Assembly (NCBI GenBank): GCA_050743265.1
Contig: JBOGEN010000196.1
Location: forward strand, 1 to 58,741
Direction: 5' to 3'
Length of the DNA stretch: 58,741 bases
DNA from: JBOGEN01 sp050743265
Lineage (GTDB): Bacteria > Actinomycetota > Actinomycetes > JBOGEN01
The translations under genes and the position numbers were made by a program. The notes under the pieces are model-generated. The model was not told the origin of the DNA and searched no databases. It saw only the letters and a program-made list of their open reading frames with translations. Numbering within the stretch: the stretch's first letter is position 1; the number at the start of each line of letters is the position of its first letter. Below, in pieces: positions 41,367 through 49,721 of this stretch.

Positions 41367-42310
41367 GACTGGTCCCCCTTCGTGGAGAAGAGCCGGAACT
41401 GGGCGACGGAGACGATGAGGATCACGGCGAAGAGCATGTACGAGATCGCGGAGGCGTAGCCGATGCGGAAGCCCGTGAACCCGGTCTCGTAGATGTACTG
41501 GATGATCGGCCGGGTGGCGAAGTTCGGCCCGCCCAGCGTCATGAGGTACGCCTGGTCGAAGAGCTTGAGCGACGCGACGAGCTGGAGCACGATGACGAGC
41601 CCGGTGGTGCGGCGCAACAGCGGCAGGGTGATGCTGCGCAGCTGCTGCCAGCCGCTCGCGCCGTCGATGCTCGCCGCCTCGTACAGCTGGGGAGAGATGC
41701 CCTGCAGTGCGGCGAGGTAGAGCAGGAAGTTGAACCCGACCGTCCACCAGACCGTGGTGATGACGATGGAGATCATCGCCACCTTCTCGTCCGTGAGCCA
41801 GCCGACCTCGGGAAGGCCGATCGCGGTGAGCGTCCCGTTGATGAGGCCGAACCCCGGCTGGTAGATCCACACCCAGATGAGCGTCACCACGGTCGCCGGC
41901 AGGACGAAAGGCGCGAAGTAGCTGAACCTCAGGAACCAACCGAGCCGGCGCGCCCGGTTGGCCAGCAGCGCCATGCCCAGACCGACGGCCACGAGCGGCG
42001 GCGTGGAAAGCACTGTGAAGTAGATCGTGTTGCCCAGTGAGTCCCAGACCGCCGGGTCGGCGACCATCCGTCGCCAGTTCTCCAGGCCGAGGAACTCGCT
42101 CTCACCGCCGGCGAGGCTGGTGTTGAAGAAGCTGGACCACAACCCGGCGAACGTCGGCCAGACGAGGAACGCCACGTAGAAGAGGACGAACGGCAGGACG
42201 AACCACAGTCCCACCCAGGAACGCCGCCGTTCCTGCGACGGACTCGTGCTGCTGCTCACGACCGGGGCCGTACTCCCCCGCGTATGGGCGACATCGGTGT
42301 GCGCGACCAT
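41363..42310 (-). CDS. Carbohydrate ABC transporter permease (MalF/CUT1 type)
   Basis: The 315-aa product has six membrane segments starting at residue 35 (WVGLWFVLPFVLFYVAFLVWP) and the EAA loop YEAASIDGASGWQQLRSITLP. It pairs with the MalG-like permease downstream. The ATG at 42310 is preceded by AAGGAG; the longer frame to 42730 is antisense noise over the binding protein. It follows the binding-protein gene by 28 bases in the arabinose locus. Confidence 0.92.
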   Translation of the reverse strand: MVAHTDVAHTRGSTAPVVSSSTSPSQERRRSWVGLWFVLPFVLFYVAFLVWPTFAGLWSSFFNTSLAGGESEFLGLENWRRMVADPAVWDSLGNTIYFTVLSTPPLVAVGLGMALLANRARRLGWFLRFSYFAPFVLPATVVTLIWVWIYQPGFGLINGTLTAIGLPEVGWLTDEKVAMISIVITTVWWTVGFNFLLYLAALQGISPQLYEAASIDGASGWQQLRSITLPLLRRTTGLVIVLQLVASLKLFDQAYLMTLGGPNFATRPIIQYIYETGFTGFRIGYASAISYMLFAVILIVSVAQFRLFSTKGDQS

Positions 42311-42338
42311 GACTGCTCCTTGGGACGCGTGCGGGGGG

Positions 42339-43658
42339 TCAGACGGGGGCCGGCGTGTCCAGCAGCTTCTGGACGGCTGCCTTGAACTGGTCAAGGCACT
42401 GCTGGGGGGTGCGGCCGGAGTAGACGCCGGTGAACGCCGCGGCGGCCTGGATCTCGATCTCTGCACCCGAGCCGGAGAACCACGCCTCGGGGTGGAACTG
42501 GACGAACTCGGCCACGCGGCGGTACTCGGACTGGGGCTCCATGTCGAGGTACTGCTGGCTCTGCGCGACCGGCTGGTACGCGGGGATGTGGCCCCCCGCG
42601 GCCCAGTCGACGCTGTGCTCGAGCATCCAGGCGACGTAGGTGAGGGTGTCACGCAGCGTGCCCTCGTCGCGGTCGCGCTGGTGCGGCAGCACGAAGGAGT
42701 GCGCGTCGCCGTACGTGCGGATGCTGCCAAACACGTCGGGGAACGGCGTCATGCTGAACGGCATCTTCGACGTCTCGTACGTGGTGACCTCCCACTCACC
42801 GTTCCACGCGAGTCCGGTGGCCCCGTTGCTGAAGTTGGCGACGACGGCGACCTCGTCCGCGCTGCTCGGCGTGAGGCCCTCCTTCGCCATGCGCTGCATC
42901 AGCTCGAGCGCCCGGACGCCCTTCTCGTCGTCCACGGCGAGCTCGGTCCCGTCTTCGGAGAGGACCTCCCCGTCGAGCTGGCGGTAAAGGGTCCACCAGA
43001 GGCGCCACGGGTTCTCGGTGTCGATCGACACCGCCCATTTCCCTGTCGCGTCCTTGACCGCTGTGAGCAGGTCGATCAGCTCGTCCTCGCCGTGCGTCTC
43101 GCGCAGCCGCCCATCGGCCTCGAGGACGCCGGCCTTCTTGCAGATGTCGGTGTTGTAGTACATGACGAACGGGTGCGTATCGAGCGGGATCGCATAGAGC
43201 TGGCCGTCGAACACCGCCTTGTCCCAGGCCTGGGGGAGGAACTTGTCCTTCGTGATGCCGAACTCGTCGAGCAGCTCGGCGGGGAACGGGTCGAGAAGGT
43301 TTCCGGGCGAGAACCCGACGAGGCGGGAGAGGTGGAACGTCGCCACGTCAGGCGAGCGACCGCCCGCGGCGGCCATCGCGACCTTCGTGTAGAACGGCGC
43401 ACCCCACTCGAGCGTCGTCGCCTCGAAGTCGATCGGCCGGTGCCCGGCCCGGAACTGGTCGTGCATCTGGATGAGCCTGGCGCCGTCCCCGCCTCCGAAG
43501 AGGTTCCACTGCCGGACGCGGCGTTCCGACTCGACGAGCGCGGTGGCGTCGCCGCAGCCGACGGCGCCGAGGCCGAGCACGGCGGCCGACGCGGACATCT
43601 GCAGGAAGGACCGCCGGTTCACCAACCGGCCGGCTCGGCCCGGGCCGCTTCGGTTCAT
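42339..43658 (-). CDS. Extracellular sugar-binding lipoprotein (CUT1 ABC transporter)
   Basis: This 439-aa protein has a Tat-like NRRSFLQ and a lipobox ending at Cys35 (LGAVGC), so it is a membrane-anchored lipoprotein. The mature part is a type-I solute-binding fold (YAIPLDTHPFVMYYNTDICKKAG, GLAWNGEWEV). It would capture an oligosaccharide for the two CUT1 permeases encoded just downstream. AGGAG lies nine bases before the ATG at 43658. The spacer from the ChvE-type permease gene upstream is only 13 bases, so both transporters are probably on one transcript. Confidence 0.92.
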   Translation of the reverse strand: MNRSGPGRAGRLVNRRSFLQMSASAAVLGLGAVGCGDATALVESERRVRQWNLFGGGDGARLIQMHDQFRAGHRPIDFEATTLEWGAPFYTKVAMAAAGGRSPDVATFHLSRLVGFSPGNLLDPFPAELLDEFGITKDKFLPQAWDKAVFDGQLYAIPLDTHPFVMYYNTDICKKAGVLEADGRLRETHGEDELIDLLTAVKDATGKWAVSIDTENPWRLWWTLYRQLDGEVLSEDGTELAVDDEKGVRALELMQRMAKEGLTPSSADEVAVVANFSNGATGLAWNGEWEVTTYETSKMPFSMTPFPDVFGSIRTYGDAHSFVLPHQRDRDEGTLRDTLTYVAWMLEHSVDWAAGGHIPAYQPVAQSQQYLDMEPQSEYRRVAEFVQFHPEAWFSGSGAEIEIQAAAAFTGVYSGRTPQQCLDQFKAAVQKLLDTPAPV

Positions 43659-43671
43659 GACTCACTCCTGT

Positions 43672-44910
43672 TCACGAGCCCACGCGCCTCTTGTTCCAGA
43701 TGTCGAAGCCGACAGCGAGCAGCAGGACGAGGCCCTTGATGACCTGCTGGACGTCCACCCCGATCCCGAGCAGCGACATGCCGTTGTTGAGCACGCCCAG
43801 GACCAAACCCCCGATGACGGCGCCGAGAACGGTGCCGACGCCTCCACTGGCCGAGGCACCGCCGATGAAGGCCGCGGCGATCGCCTCGAGCTCGAAGTTG
43901 ATGCCCGCGTTGGGCGTGCCTGCGTTGAGCCGTGCCGCGTATACCAGCCCGGCCAGGGCGGAGAGCGCGCCCATGTTCGTGAACACCGCGAACGTGACCC
44001 GCTGGCTCTTCACCCCGGAGAGCCGGGCCGCGGGCTCGTTGCCCCCGGTGGCGTACGCGCGCCGGCCGAGGACGGTCGTCCGCATCACGAACGAGTACAC
44101 CCCGAACAGGACGAGCAGGATGATGAGCACGATGGGGATGCCCCGGTAGCTCGCCAGCGTCAGCGTGAACAGCACGACGAACACGACGATCGCCACGCAC
44201 TTGGCGAGGAACCACGACGAGGGCAGGCCGCTGGTCCCGTACCGCTGCGCGGCCCGGCGGTCGCGGACCTCCTGGACGACGGCGACCACGGCAACGACGA
44301 GCCCCACGAGCAGCGTGAGGTTGTGGTAGTTCGTCTCCGGGCCGATCTCGGGGAGGAACCCCGTGCTCATGTCCTGGAACCCGCCGGGGAACGGCGCGAT
44401 GGACTGGCCCTGCAGCGTGATCTGGGTGGCGCCGCGGAACAGCAGCATGCCGGCGAGCGTGACGATGAACGACGGGATGCCGACGTACGCGACCCAGAAC
44501 CCCTGCCAGGCCCCGATCGCCGCCCCGAGCAGCACGCACAGCACGAGCGCGACGGGGAACGACATGTCCTGCTGCACCATGAGCACCGCAGCGACCGAGC
44601 CGACGAACGCGGCGACGGACCCGACCGACAGGTCGATGTGCCCGGTGATGATGACGATGACCATGCCGATCGCGAGGATCAGGATGTAGCTGTTCTGCGC
44701 GACGAGGTTGGTCACGTTGAGCGGGTCGAGCAGGACGCCCTCGGTCCACACCTCGAAGAGCAGGACGATCAGCACGAGCGAGACGAGCATGCCGTACTGG
44801 CGGATGTTGCGCCTGACCTGCTGGCGGAGCAGGTCGAGCGTCCCCGTGCCGCCCTCGGACCGTACGGCCTCGGTGGTCTTTGGCTCCTTCGTCCGCGTGT
44901 CCGTCGACAC
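43672..44910 (-). CDS. Multiple-sugar ABC permease (GguB/MmsB/XylH type, CUT2)
   Basis: This 412-aa integral membrane protein has about ten hydrophobic segments. CUT2 landmarks include NSYILILAIGMVIVIITGHIDLSVGS and the C-terminal GGASASGGVGTVLGAVIGGLVLG. It forms the channel for monosaccharide import with the ATPase and ChvE-like protein encoded upstream. GTG 44910 is well spaced from AGGGGG; GTG 44916, overlapping the ATPase stop, is the alternative. The central loop (residues 195-215) is hydrophilic and longer than in many homologs. Confidence 0.9.
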   Translation of the reverse strand: MSTDTRTKEPKTTEAVRSEGGTGTLDLLRQQVRRNIRQYGMLVSLVLIVLLFEVWTEGVLLDPLNVTNLVAQNSYILILAIGMVIVIITGHIDLSVGSVAAFVGSVAAVLMVQQDMSFPVALVLCVLLGAAIGAWQGFWVAYVGIPSFIVTLAGMLLFRGATQITLQGQSIAPFPGGFQDMSTGFLPEIGPETNYHNLTLLVGLVVAVVAVVQEVRDRRAAQRYGTSGLPSSWFLAKCVAIVVFVVLFTLTLASYRGIPIVLIILLVLFGVYSFVMRTTVLGRRAYATGGNEPAARLSGVKSQRVTFAVFTNMGALSALAGLVYAARLNAGTPNAGINFELEAIAAAFIGGASASGGVGTVLGAVIGGLVLGVLNNGMSLLGIGVDVQQVIKGLVLLLAVGFDIWNKRRVGS

Positions 44911-44912
44911 GG

Positions 44913-46442
44913 TCACCCCCTGGCCGTCGTCATGTGGCGCATCAGCAGCTCCTGCGTGGCGTCCTCGCGTGCGACCTCGGCGGTCAGCCGGCCCTGGCTG
45001 AGCGTGTAGATGCGGTCGCACATGCCCAACAGCTCCGGCAGCTCGGAGGAGATGAGGACGATCGCCTTCCCCTCCGCCGCGAGCCGGTTGATGATCATGT
45101 AGATCTCGTACTTCGCCCCGACGTCGATGCCGCGGGTCGGCTCGTCGAGGATCAGCACCTCGGGGTCGGCGAACACCCACTTGCCGAGCACGACCTTCTG
45201 CTGGTTGCCGCCGGAGAGCGTGCCGGTGACGGTGCGCACGGAGGGGGCCTTGATGCCCATGTCGCGACGGAACTCCTCCGCGGCCGCCGACTCCCGGGAG
45301 GCGTCCACGACGAGCCGGCGGCTCACCTTTCGCGGGGCGGCGATGGTCACGTTGCGGCTGATGTCCTCGATGAGGTTGAGTCCGTACTGCTTGCGGTCCT
45401 CGGTCACGTACGCGATGCCGTGCGCGATGGCCTCGGACACCGTGCGCGTCCGGATCTCGGCGCCGTCCTTGAGCACCGTGCCGCTGATCCGGTGCCCGTA
45501 GCTGCGGCCGAACAGGCTCATCGCGAGCTCCGTACGCCCGGCGCCCATCAGCCCGGCGATGCCGACGACCTCACCCCGCCGTACATCGAGGGACACCGCG
45601 TCGACGACCTTGCGCTCGGTGTCGACCGGGTGGAACACCGTCCAGTCACGGACGGAGAGGACGACTTCGCCCACGGCCGGCGAGCGGGCCGGGAAGCGGT
45701 GCTCGAGGTCCCGCCCGACCATGCCGCGGATGAGCCGGTCCTCGCCGAGGTCGTCCTCGCCCGCGCGCAAGGTCTCGATCGTGCGCCCGTCCCTGAGGAT
45801 GGTGATGGCGTCGGCGACGTCCCTGATCTCGTTGAGCTTGTGCGAGATGACGATGGAGGCGATGCCGTGGGACCGGAACTCGCGGATGAGGTCGAGCATC
45901 TTGCGGCTGTCCTCGTCGTTGAGCGCCGCGGTCGGCTCGTCCAGGACGAGCAGCCGCACCTCCTTCGACAGCGCCTTGGCGATCTCGACGAGCTGCTGCT
46001 TGCCCACCCCCAGGTCGGCGACCCGGGTGGCGGGGTGCTCGTCGAGACCGACCCGCCGCATCAGTGCCCGGGCGTGCCGCACCGTCTCGTTCCAGTCGAT
46101 GACGCCGCGCCGGGAGTGCTCGTTGCCGAGGAAGATGTTCTCGGCGATCGAGAGGTACGGGACGAGGGCGAGCTCCTGGTGGATGACCACGATGCCGCGC
46201 TGCTCGCTCCCGCGGATGTCGCGGAACTCGCAGGCCTCGCCCTCGAGCAGGATCTCGCCCTCGTAGCTGCCGTGCGGGTAGATGCCGGCGAGCACCTTGA
46301 TGAGCGTGGACTTGCCGGCGCCGTTCTCTCCGCAGATCGCGTGCACCTCGCCGTGGCGCACCTGCAGCGAGACGTCCTCGAGTGCACGGACCCCCGGGAA
46401 CGTCTTGCCGATCGCCCGCATCTCGAGGAGAAGGTCCGACAC
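44913..46442 (-). CDS. Sugar ABC transporter ATPase with two nucleotide-binding domains (GguA/MmsA/XylG type, CUT2)
   Basis: The 509-aa product has two fused ABC domains. The first has Walker A GENGAGKS (residues 38-45), DLGVGKQQLVEIAKALS and LLVLDEPTAALN. The second has the degenerate Walker A GLMGAGRTE and signature SGGNQQKVVLGKW with LILDEPTRGIDVG, the usual CUT2 asymmetry. It powers pentose or related monosaccharide import. The start is a GTG at 46442, three bases after the stop of the binding-protein gene at 46446. Its stop overlaps the permease start region. Confidence 0.93.
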   Translation of the reverse strand: MSDLLLEMRAIGKTFPGVRALEDVSLQVRHGEVHAICGENGAGKSTLIKVLAGIYPHGSYEGEILLEGEACEFRDIRGSEQRGIVVIHQELALVPYLSIAENIFLGNEHSRRGVIDWNETVRHARALMRRVGLDEHPATRVADLGVGKQQLVEIAKALSKEVRLLVLDEPTAALNDEDSRKMLDLIREFRSHGIASIVISHKLNEIRDVADAITILRDGRTIETLRAGEDDLGEDRLIRGMVGRDLEHRFPARSPAVGEVVLSVRDWTVFHPVDTERKVVDAVSLDVRRGEVVGIAGLMGAGRTELAMSLFGRSYGHRISGTVLKDGAEIRTRTVSEAIAHGIAYVTEDRKQYGLNLIEDISRNVTIAAPRKVSRRLVVDASRESAAAEEFRRDMGIKAPSVRTVTGTLSGGNQQKVVLGKWVFADPEVLILDEPTRGIDVGAKYEIYMIINRLAAEGKAIVLISSELPELLGMCDRIYTLSQGRLTAEVAREDATQELLMRHMTTARG

Positions 46443-46445
46443 GGC

Positions 46446-47540
46446 TCAACCCTTCAGCTCGGCCTCGGTGTAGTACCCGCCTTCGACCAGCACCTCGTGG
46501 TAGTTGCTCTTGTCCACGCTCACCGGCTCGAGCAGGTACGAGGGGACGACCTTGACGCCGTTGTCGTAGCTCTCGCGGTCGTTGATCCTGGGCTGCTTGC
46601 CTCGCAGCGCCGCCTTCGTCATGTCGACCGCGACGCCGGCGAGCTTGCGCGTGTCCTTGTAGACGGTCTGGGTCTGCTCACCGGCGATGATCGACTTCAC
46701 GGAGGCGAGCTCTGCGTCCTGACCGGTCACGATCGGCAGAGGCTTGCTCCCCGACCCGTACCCGACGCTCTTGAGCGCGGAGAGCACGCCGATCGAGATG
46801 CCGTCGTACGGGGACAGGACCGCGTCCAGGTCCTCCTTCGTGTACGCGCGGCTGAGCAGGTTCTCCATGCGGGCCTGGGCAAGCCCGCCGTCCCAGCGCA
46901 GCGTGGTGACCTGGTTGAACGCCGTCTGGCCCGACCTGACCTCGAGCGCTCCCTCGTCGATGTAGGGCTGGAGCACGCTCATCGCGCCCCGGAAGAAGTA
47001 CTTCGAGTTGTTGTCGTCCGGTGAGCCGGCGAAGACCTCGAGCGTGAACGGGCCCTTCTCGCCCTTGGTGAGCCCGAGCTTCTCCACGATGTAGCGGCCC
47101 TGCAGCACCCCGACCTTGAAGTTGTCGAACGTGGCGTAGTAGTCGACGTTCTTCGTGCCGGTGATGAGCCGGTCGTACGAGATCACCGGGATGCCCGCGT
47201 GCTTGGCCTGCTGCAGGACGTCGGTGAGCGAGGCACCGTCGATGGCCGCGACGACGAGAGCCTTGTCCCCCTTGGCGATCATGTTCTCGATCTGGGAGAC
47301 CTGGTTGTCGACGTCGTCCTGGCCGTACTGCAGGTCGGTCTCGTAGCCGGCCTTCTCGAACTGCTTCACCATGTTGTTGCCGTCGGCGATCCAGCGCTCG
47401 GAGGACCGGGTGGGCATGGCGATGCCGATGGTGCCGCCCTCGGCGTCGCCGGTGCCCTGACGGACGCTGTCCTGCCCGCACGCGGCGAGCGCGAGCGCGA
47501 GGCCGGCCGCCGCGAGGACTCGAAGTGTCGTCGTACGCAC
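46446..47540 (-). CDS. chvE: ChvE/MmsA-type periplasmic-binding lipoprotein for monosaccharides
   Basis: This 364-aa lipoprotein has a signal peptide with lipobox LALAAC (Cys21), then a type-I sugar-binding fold of the ChvE class: GIAMPTRSSERWIADG, VVAAIDGASL, PVISYDRLI, LEVFAGSPDDNN and PIVTGQDAELASV. ChvE proteins bind L-arabinose, D-xylose, glucose or galactose. Adjacent AraBDA genes make L-arabinose the likeliest ligand. It starts 28 bases after the araA stop with CTCC-rich complement (GGAGGAG) before the ATG, so it is in the same operon. Confidence 0.92.
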   Translation of the reverse strand: MRTTTLRVLAAAGLALALAACGQDSVRQGTGDAEGGTIGIAMPTRSSERWIADGNNMVKQFEKAGYETDLQYGQDDVDNQVSQIENMIAKGDKALVVAAIDGASLTDVLQQAKHAGIPVISYDRLITGTKNVDYYATFDNFKVGVLQGRYIVEKLGLTKGEKGPFTLEVFAGSPDDNNSKYFFRGAMSVLQPYIDEGALEVRSGQTAFNQVTTLRWDGGLAQARMENLLSRAYTKEDLDAVLSPYDGISIGVLSALKSVGYGSGSKPLPIVTGQDAELASVKSIIAGEQTQTVYKDTRKLAGVAVDMTKAALRGKQPRINDRESYDNGVKVVPSYLLEPVSVDKSNYHEVLVEGGYYTEAELKG

Positions 47541-47568
47541 GGTGTTTCTCCTCCAGGGTCGTTCGGGC

Positions 47569-49026
47569 TCAGACGGCGACGTAGTCGATGCCGGCGAGCT
47601 GGCAGAACACGCGCCAGTCCGCCGCGCAGCGGCCGAGGTTCATGACCATGTGATGGGTGCCCCCGTTCGCGAGCCACGCGTCCATGCAGGCCCGCACCCC
47701 CGTGTCCGGCCTGAACTGTCCGTAGGGCATCTCCAGTGCCGGCAGCACCTGGCTGTCGAGCACCTCGCCCTCGCACACGACGAGCCGGAACCGCTCCCCG
47801 CCGAGGGACACCAGCGACGCCAGCGTGGCCGGGCCCGGCCGCAGGCGGAACACGAACGTGGGCGGGTCGTCCAGCGCCCCGATGCCGAGCGACCGCTTGA
47901 CCAGCCGCACCGGCTCGTCGGTGCGGGCCACCGCGTAGTTGCCCTCCCCCATGTGGCTCATGAGGATCGAGTCCGAGGGGAAGTCCATCGCGTACATCTC
48001 GGTGAAGTGCCCGGCGCCGTCGAGCTGGTGCCCGGCGTAGACCATCGTCGCGGCCAGCGCGTCGCCCTCCGCGCCGTAGCCGTACCCCTTCGCCATCAAC
48101 GACGACGCCGCGGCCAGCGGCAGCCGGGCGAACCTGCCGTCCTCGCCGATCGCGTCGAAGTGGGTGGAGTAGGCCCCATAGCCCCGGTCGGTGAGGATGC
48201 GCTCGAGGGCAAGCTGCATGCGGGCGTGGTCGGCGCGCTCCTCCTTCGGCAGAACCGGGTCGATCTCGAACCGCTCGTCCTCCCACACCTCGAGGTCGGC
48301 GACCTCCTCGTCGGTGATCGCCTGCATGCCGCGCCACAGGTCCCCCGGCGCGACGTAGGAGATCTCCGGACCGAGGGCGCGCAGCAGCGCGTTCTCGTCC
48401 ACCCGGATGTCGCCCATGTCGTTCATCGCGTAGCCGAACACGCCCACCTTGAGGCTGCGCCACGCGGTGACCGCCTTGGCCGCCCGTGCCCACCGGTCGA
48501 CCCGATCGCGGAAGGCCGCGCTCTGCCACTCCTCGGTGATGACGTGGAACGGGCGCCCGGCGCGCACCATCGCGTTCGCGGTGTCCTGCGCCCCGTGGAT
48601 GCCCTGGTTGTAGGTCATGTCGGCCATGTCCCACGCCGGCGTCACCGCGGGTTCGGGCTGGATGTTCGCCAGGCACACCGGCAGCCGGTTCTCGTTGAAC
48701 AACCGCGCCACCCGCATCGCCGGGCCGTAGGTGAGCATCGTGACGAGCACGCCGTCGAGGTCGGCGTTCTCGAACTGCCGCATCACCTTCTCCGCGTCCT
48801 CGCGACCCTTCACCGGTGGGCCCACCACGAACTCAGCGACCTCACCGAGGCTGTCGGCGACCTCCTGCGCGTACGCGCCCTGCCGCTCGGTGATCCCCGG
48901 GACCATCTCGTCATACAGCGCCTGCATGATGCCCAGCACACCGATCCGGGGCTTCCGGCCGTGGGCGGCCACCGAAACACGGCCGTTCACGGCCGCAGCG
49001 GCAGGGCCGTTGACACCGTCGCTCAC
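47569..49026 (-). CDS. araA: L-arabinose isomerase
   Basis: The 485-aa product converts L-arabinose to L-ribulose. The Mn-binding and catalytic set of AraA can be matched: Glu320 (YGAEGD), Glu343 (HFTEMY), His358 (MSHMGEG) and His458/His459 (GGTHHMVM). It is a divergent AraA: the flanking residues differ from the E. coli enzyme and the N-terminus has a 25-residue Ala/Gly-rich extension. The stop of araD overlaps the start region here (stop codon at 49023-49025, start at 49026). Placement after araB and araD supports the assignment. Confidence 0.9.
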   Translation of the reverse strand: MSDGVNGPAAAAVNGRVSVAAHGRKPRIGVLGIMQALYDEMVPGITERQGAYAQEVADSLGEVAEFVVGPPVKGREDAEKVMRQFENADLDGVLVTMLTYGPAMRVARLFNENRLPVCLANIQPEPAVTPAWDMADMTYNQGIHGAQDTANAMVRAGRPFHVITEEWQSAAFRDRVDRWARAAKAVTAWRSLKVGVFGYAMNDMGDIRVDENALLRALGPEISYVAPGDLWRGMQAITDEEVADLEVWEDERFEIDPVLPKEERADHARMQLALERILTDRGYGAYSTHFDAIGEDGRFARLPLAAASSLMAKGYGYGAEGDALAATMVYAGHQLDGAGHFTEMYAMDFPSDSILMSHMGEGNYAVARTDEPVRLVKRSLGIGALDDPPTFVFRLRPGPATLASLVSLGGERFRLVVCEGEVLDSQVLPALEMPYGQFRPDTGVRACMDAWLANGGTHHMVMNLGRCAADWRVFCQLAGIDYVAV

Positions 49027-49721
49027 GACTCCTCCTCGCCGGCCGCGGCGCCCCGCTGGCCGTAGACGTTCATGTAGCGGTCGTGCAGAGCGTCCACCTG
49101 CCGCCGGTCGAGTGGCGTGACCTCACCGAGCGCGCGGGCGAGGTGGACGGTGCGCGCCACGTCCTCACACATGACGGCGGCCTTCACCGCGGCCTCGGCG
49201 TCCTTGCCGATCGTGAACGGGCCGTGCCCGCGCATGAGGACAGCCGCGGACCGGTGCCCGGAGAGCGTGCTCACGATGCCCTTGCCGATGTCGTCCTCGC
49301 CGATGAGCGCGAACGGACCCACCGGGATCTCGCCGCCGAACTCGTCCGCCATCCCGGTGATCGCGCACGGGATCGGCTCGCCGCGGGCGGCCCACGCGGT
49401 GGCGTACGGGCTGTGCGTGTGCACCACCCCGCCGACGTCCGGCATCGCCCGGTAGACGTACGCGTGCGCGCCGGTGTCGCTCGACGGGGACAGCCCACCT
49501 CCGTCGACGACCCGGCCATCCAGGTCGGTGACGACCATCGTCTCGGGGGTGAGGTCCTCGTACAGGACGCCGCTCGGCTTGATGACGAGCAGGTCGTGTC
49601 CGGGGACACGGGCCGAGACGTTGCCGCTCGTCCAGGCCACGAGGCCCCACCGGACCAGCTCCGCGTGCAGCCGGCAGACCTCGGCGCGGAGGTCCTCCAC
49701 CGCCGGCGGTAGGGCGCTCAC
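49023..49721 (-). CDS. araD: L-ribulose-5-phosphate 4-epimerase
   Basis: This 232-aa class II aldolase-like enzyme has the zinc ligands His101 and His103 (HTHSPYAT) and His166 (RGHGPFTIG), the phosphate-binding TSGNVSARV and SSDTGAH, and the family's length. It converts L-ribulose 5-phosphate to D-xylulose 5-phosphate. It starts at a GTG overlapping the araB stop and ends overlapping the araA start, so translation of the three is coupled. Confidence 0.95.
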   Translation of the reverse strand: MSALPPAVEDLRAEVCRLHAELVRWGLVAWTSGNVSARVPGHDLLVIKPSGVLYEDLTPETMVVTDLDGRVVDGGGLSPSSDTGAHAYVYRAMPDVGGVVHTHSPYATAWAARGEPIPCAITGMADEFGGEIPVGPFALIGEDDIGKGIVSTLSGHRSAAVLMRGHGPFTIGKDAEAAVKAAVMCEDVARTVHLARALGEVTPLDRRQVDALHDRYMNVYGQRGAAAGEEES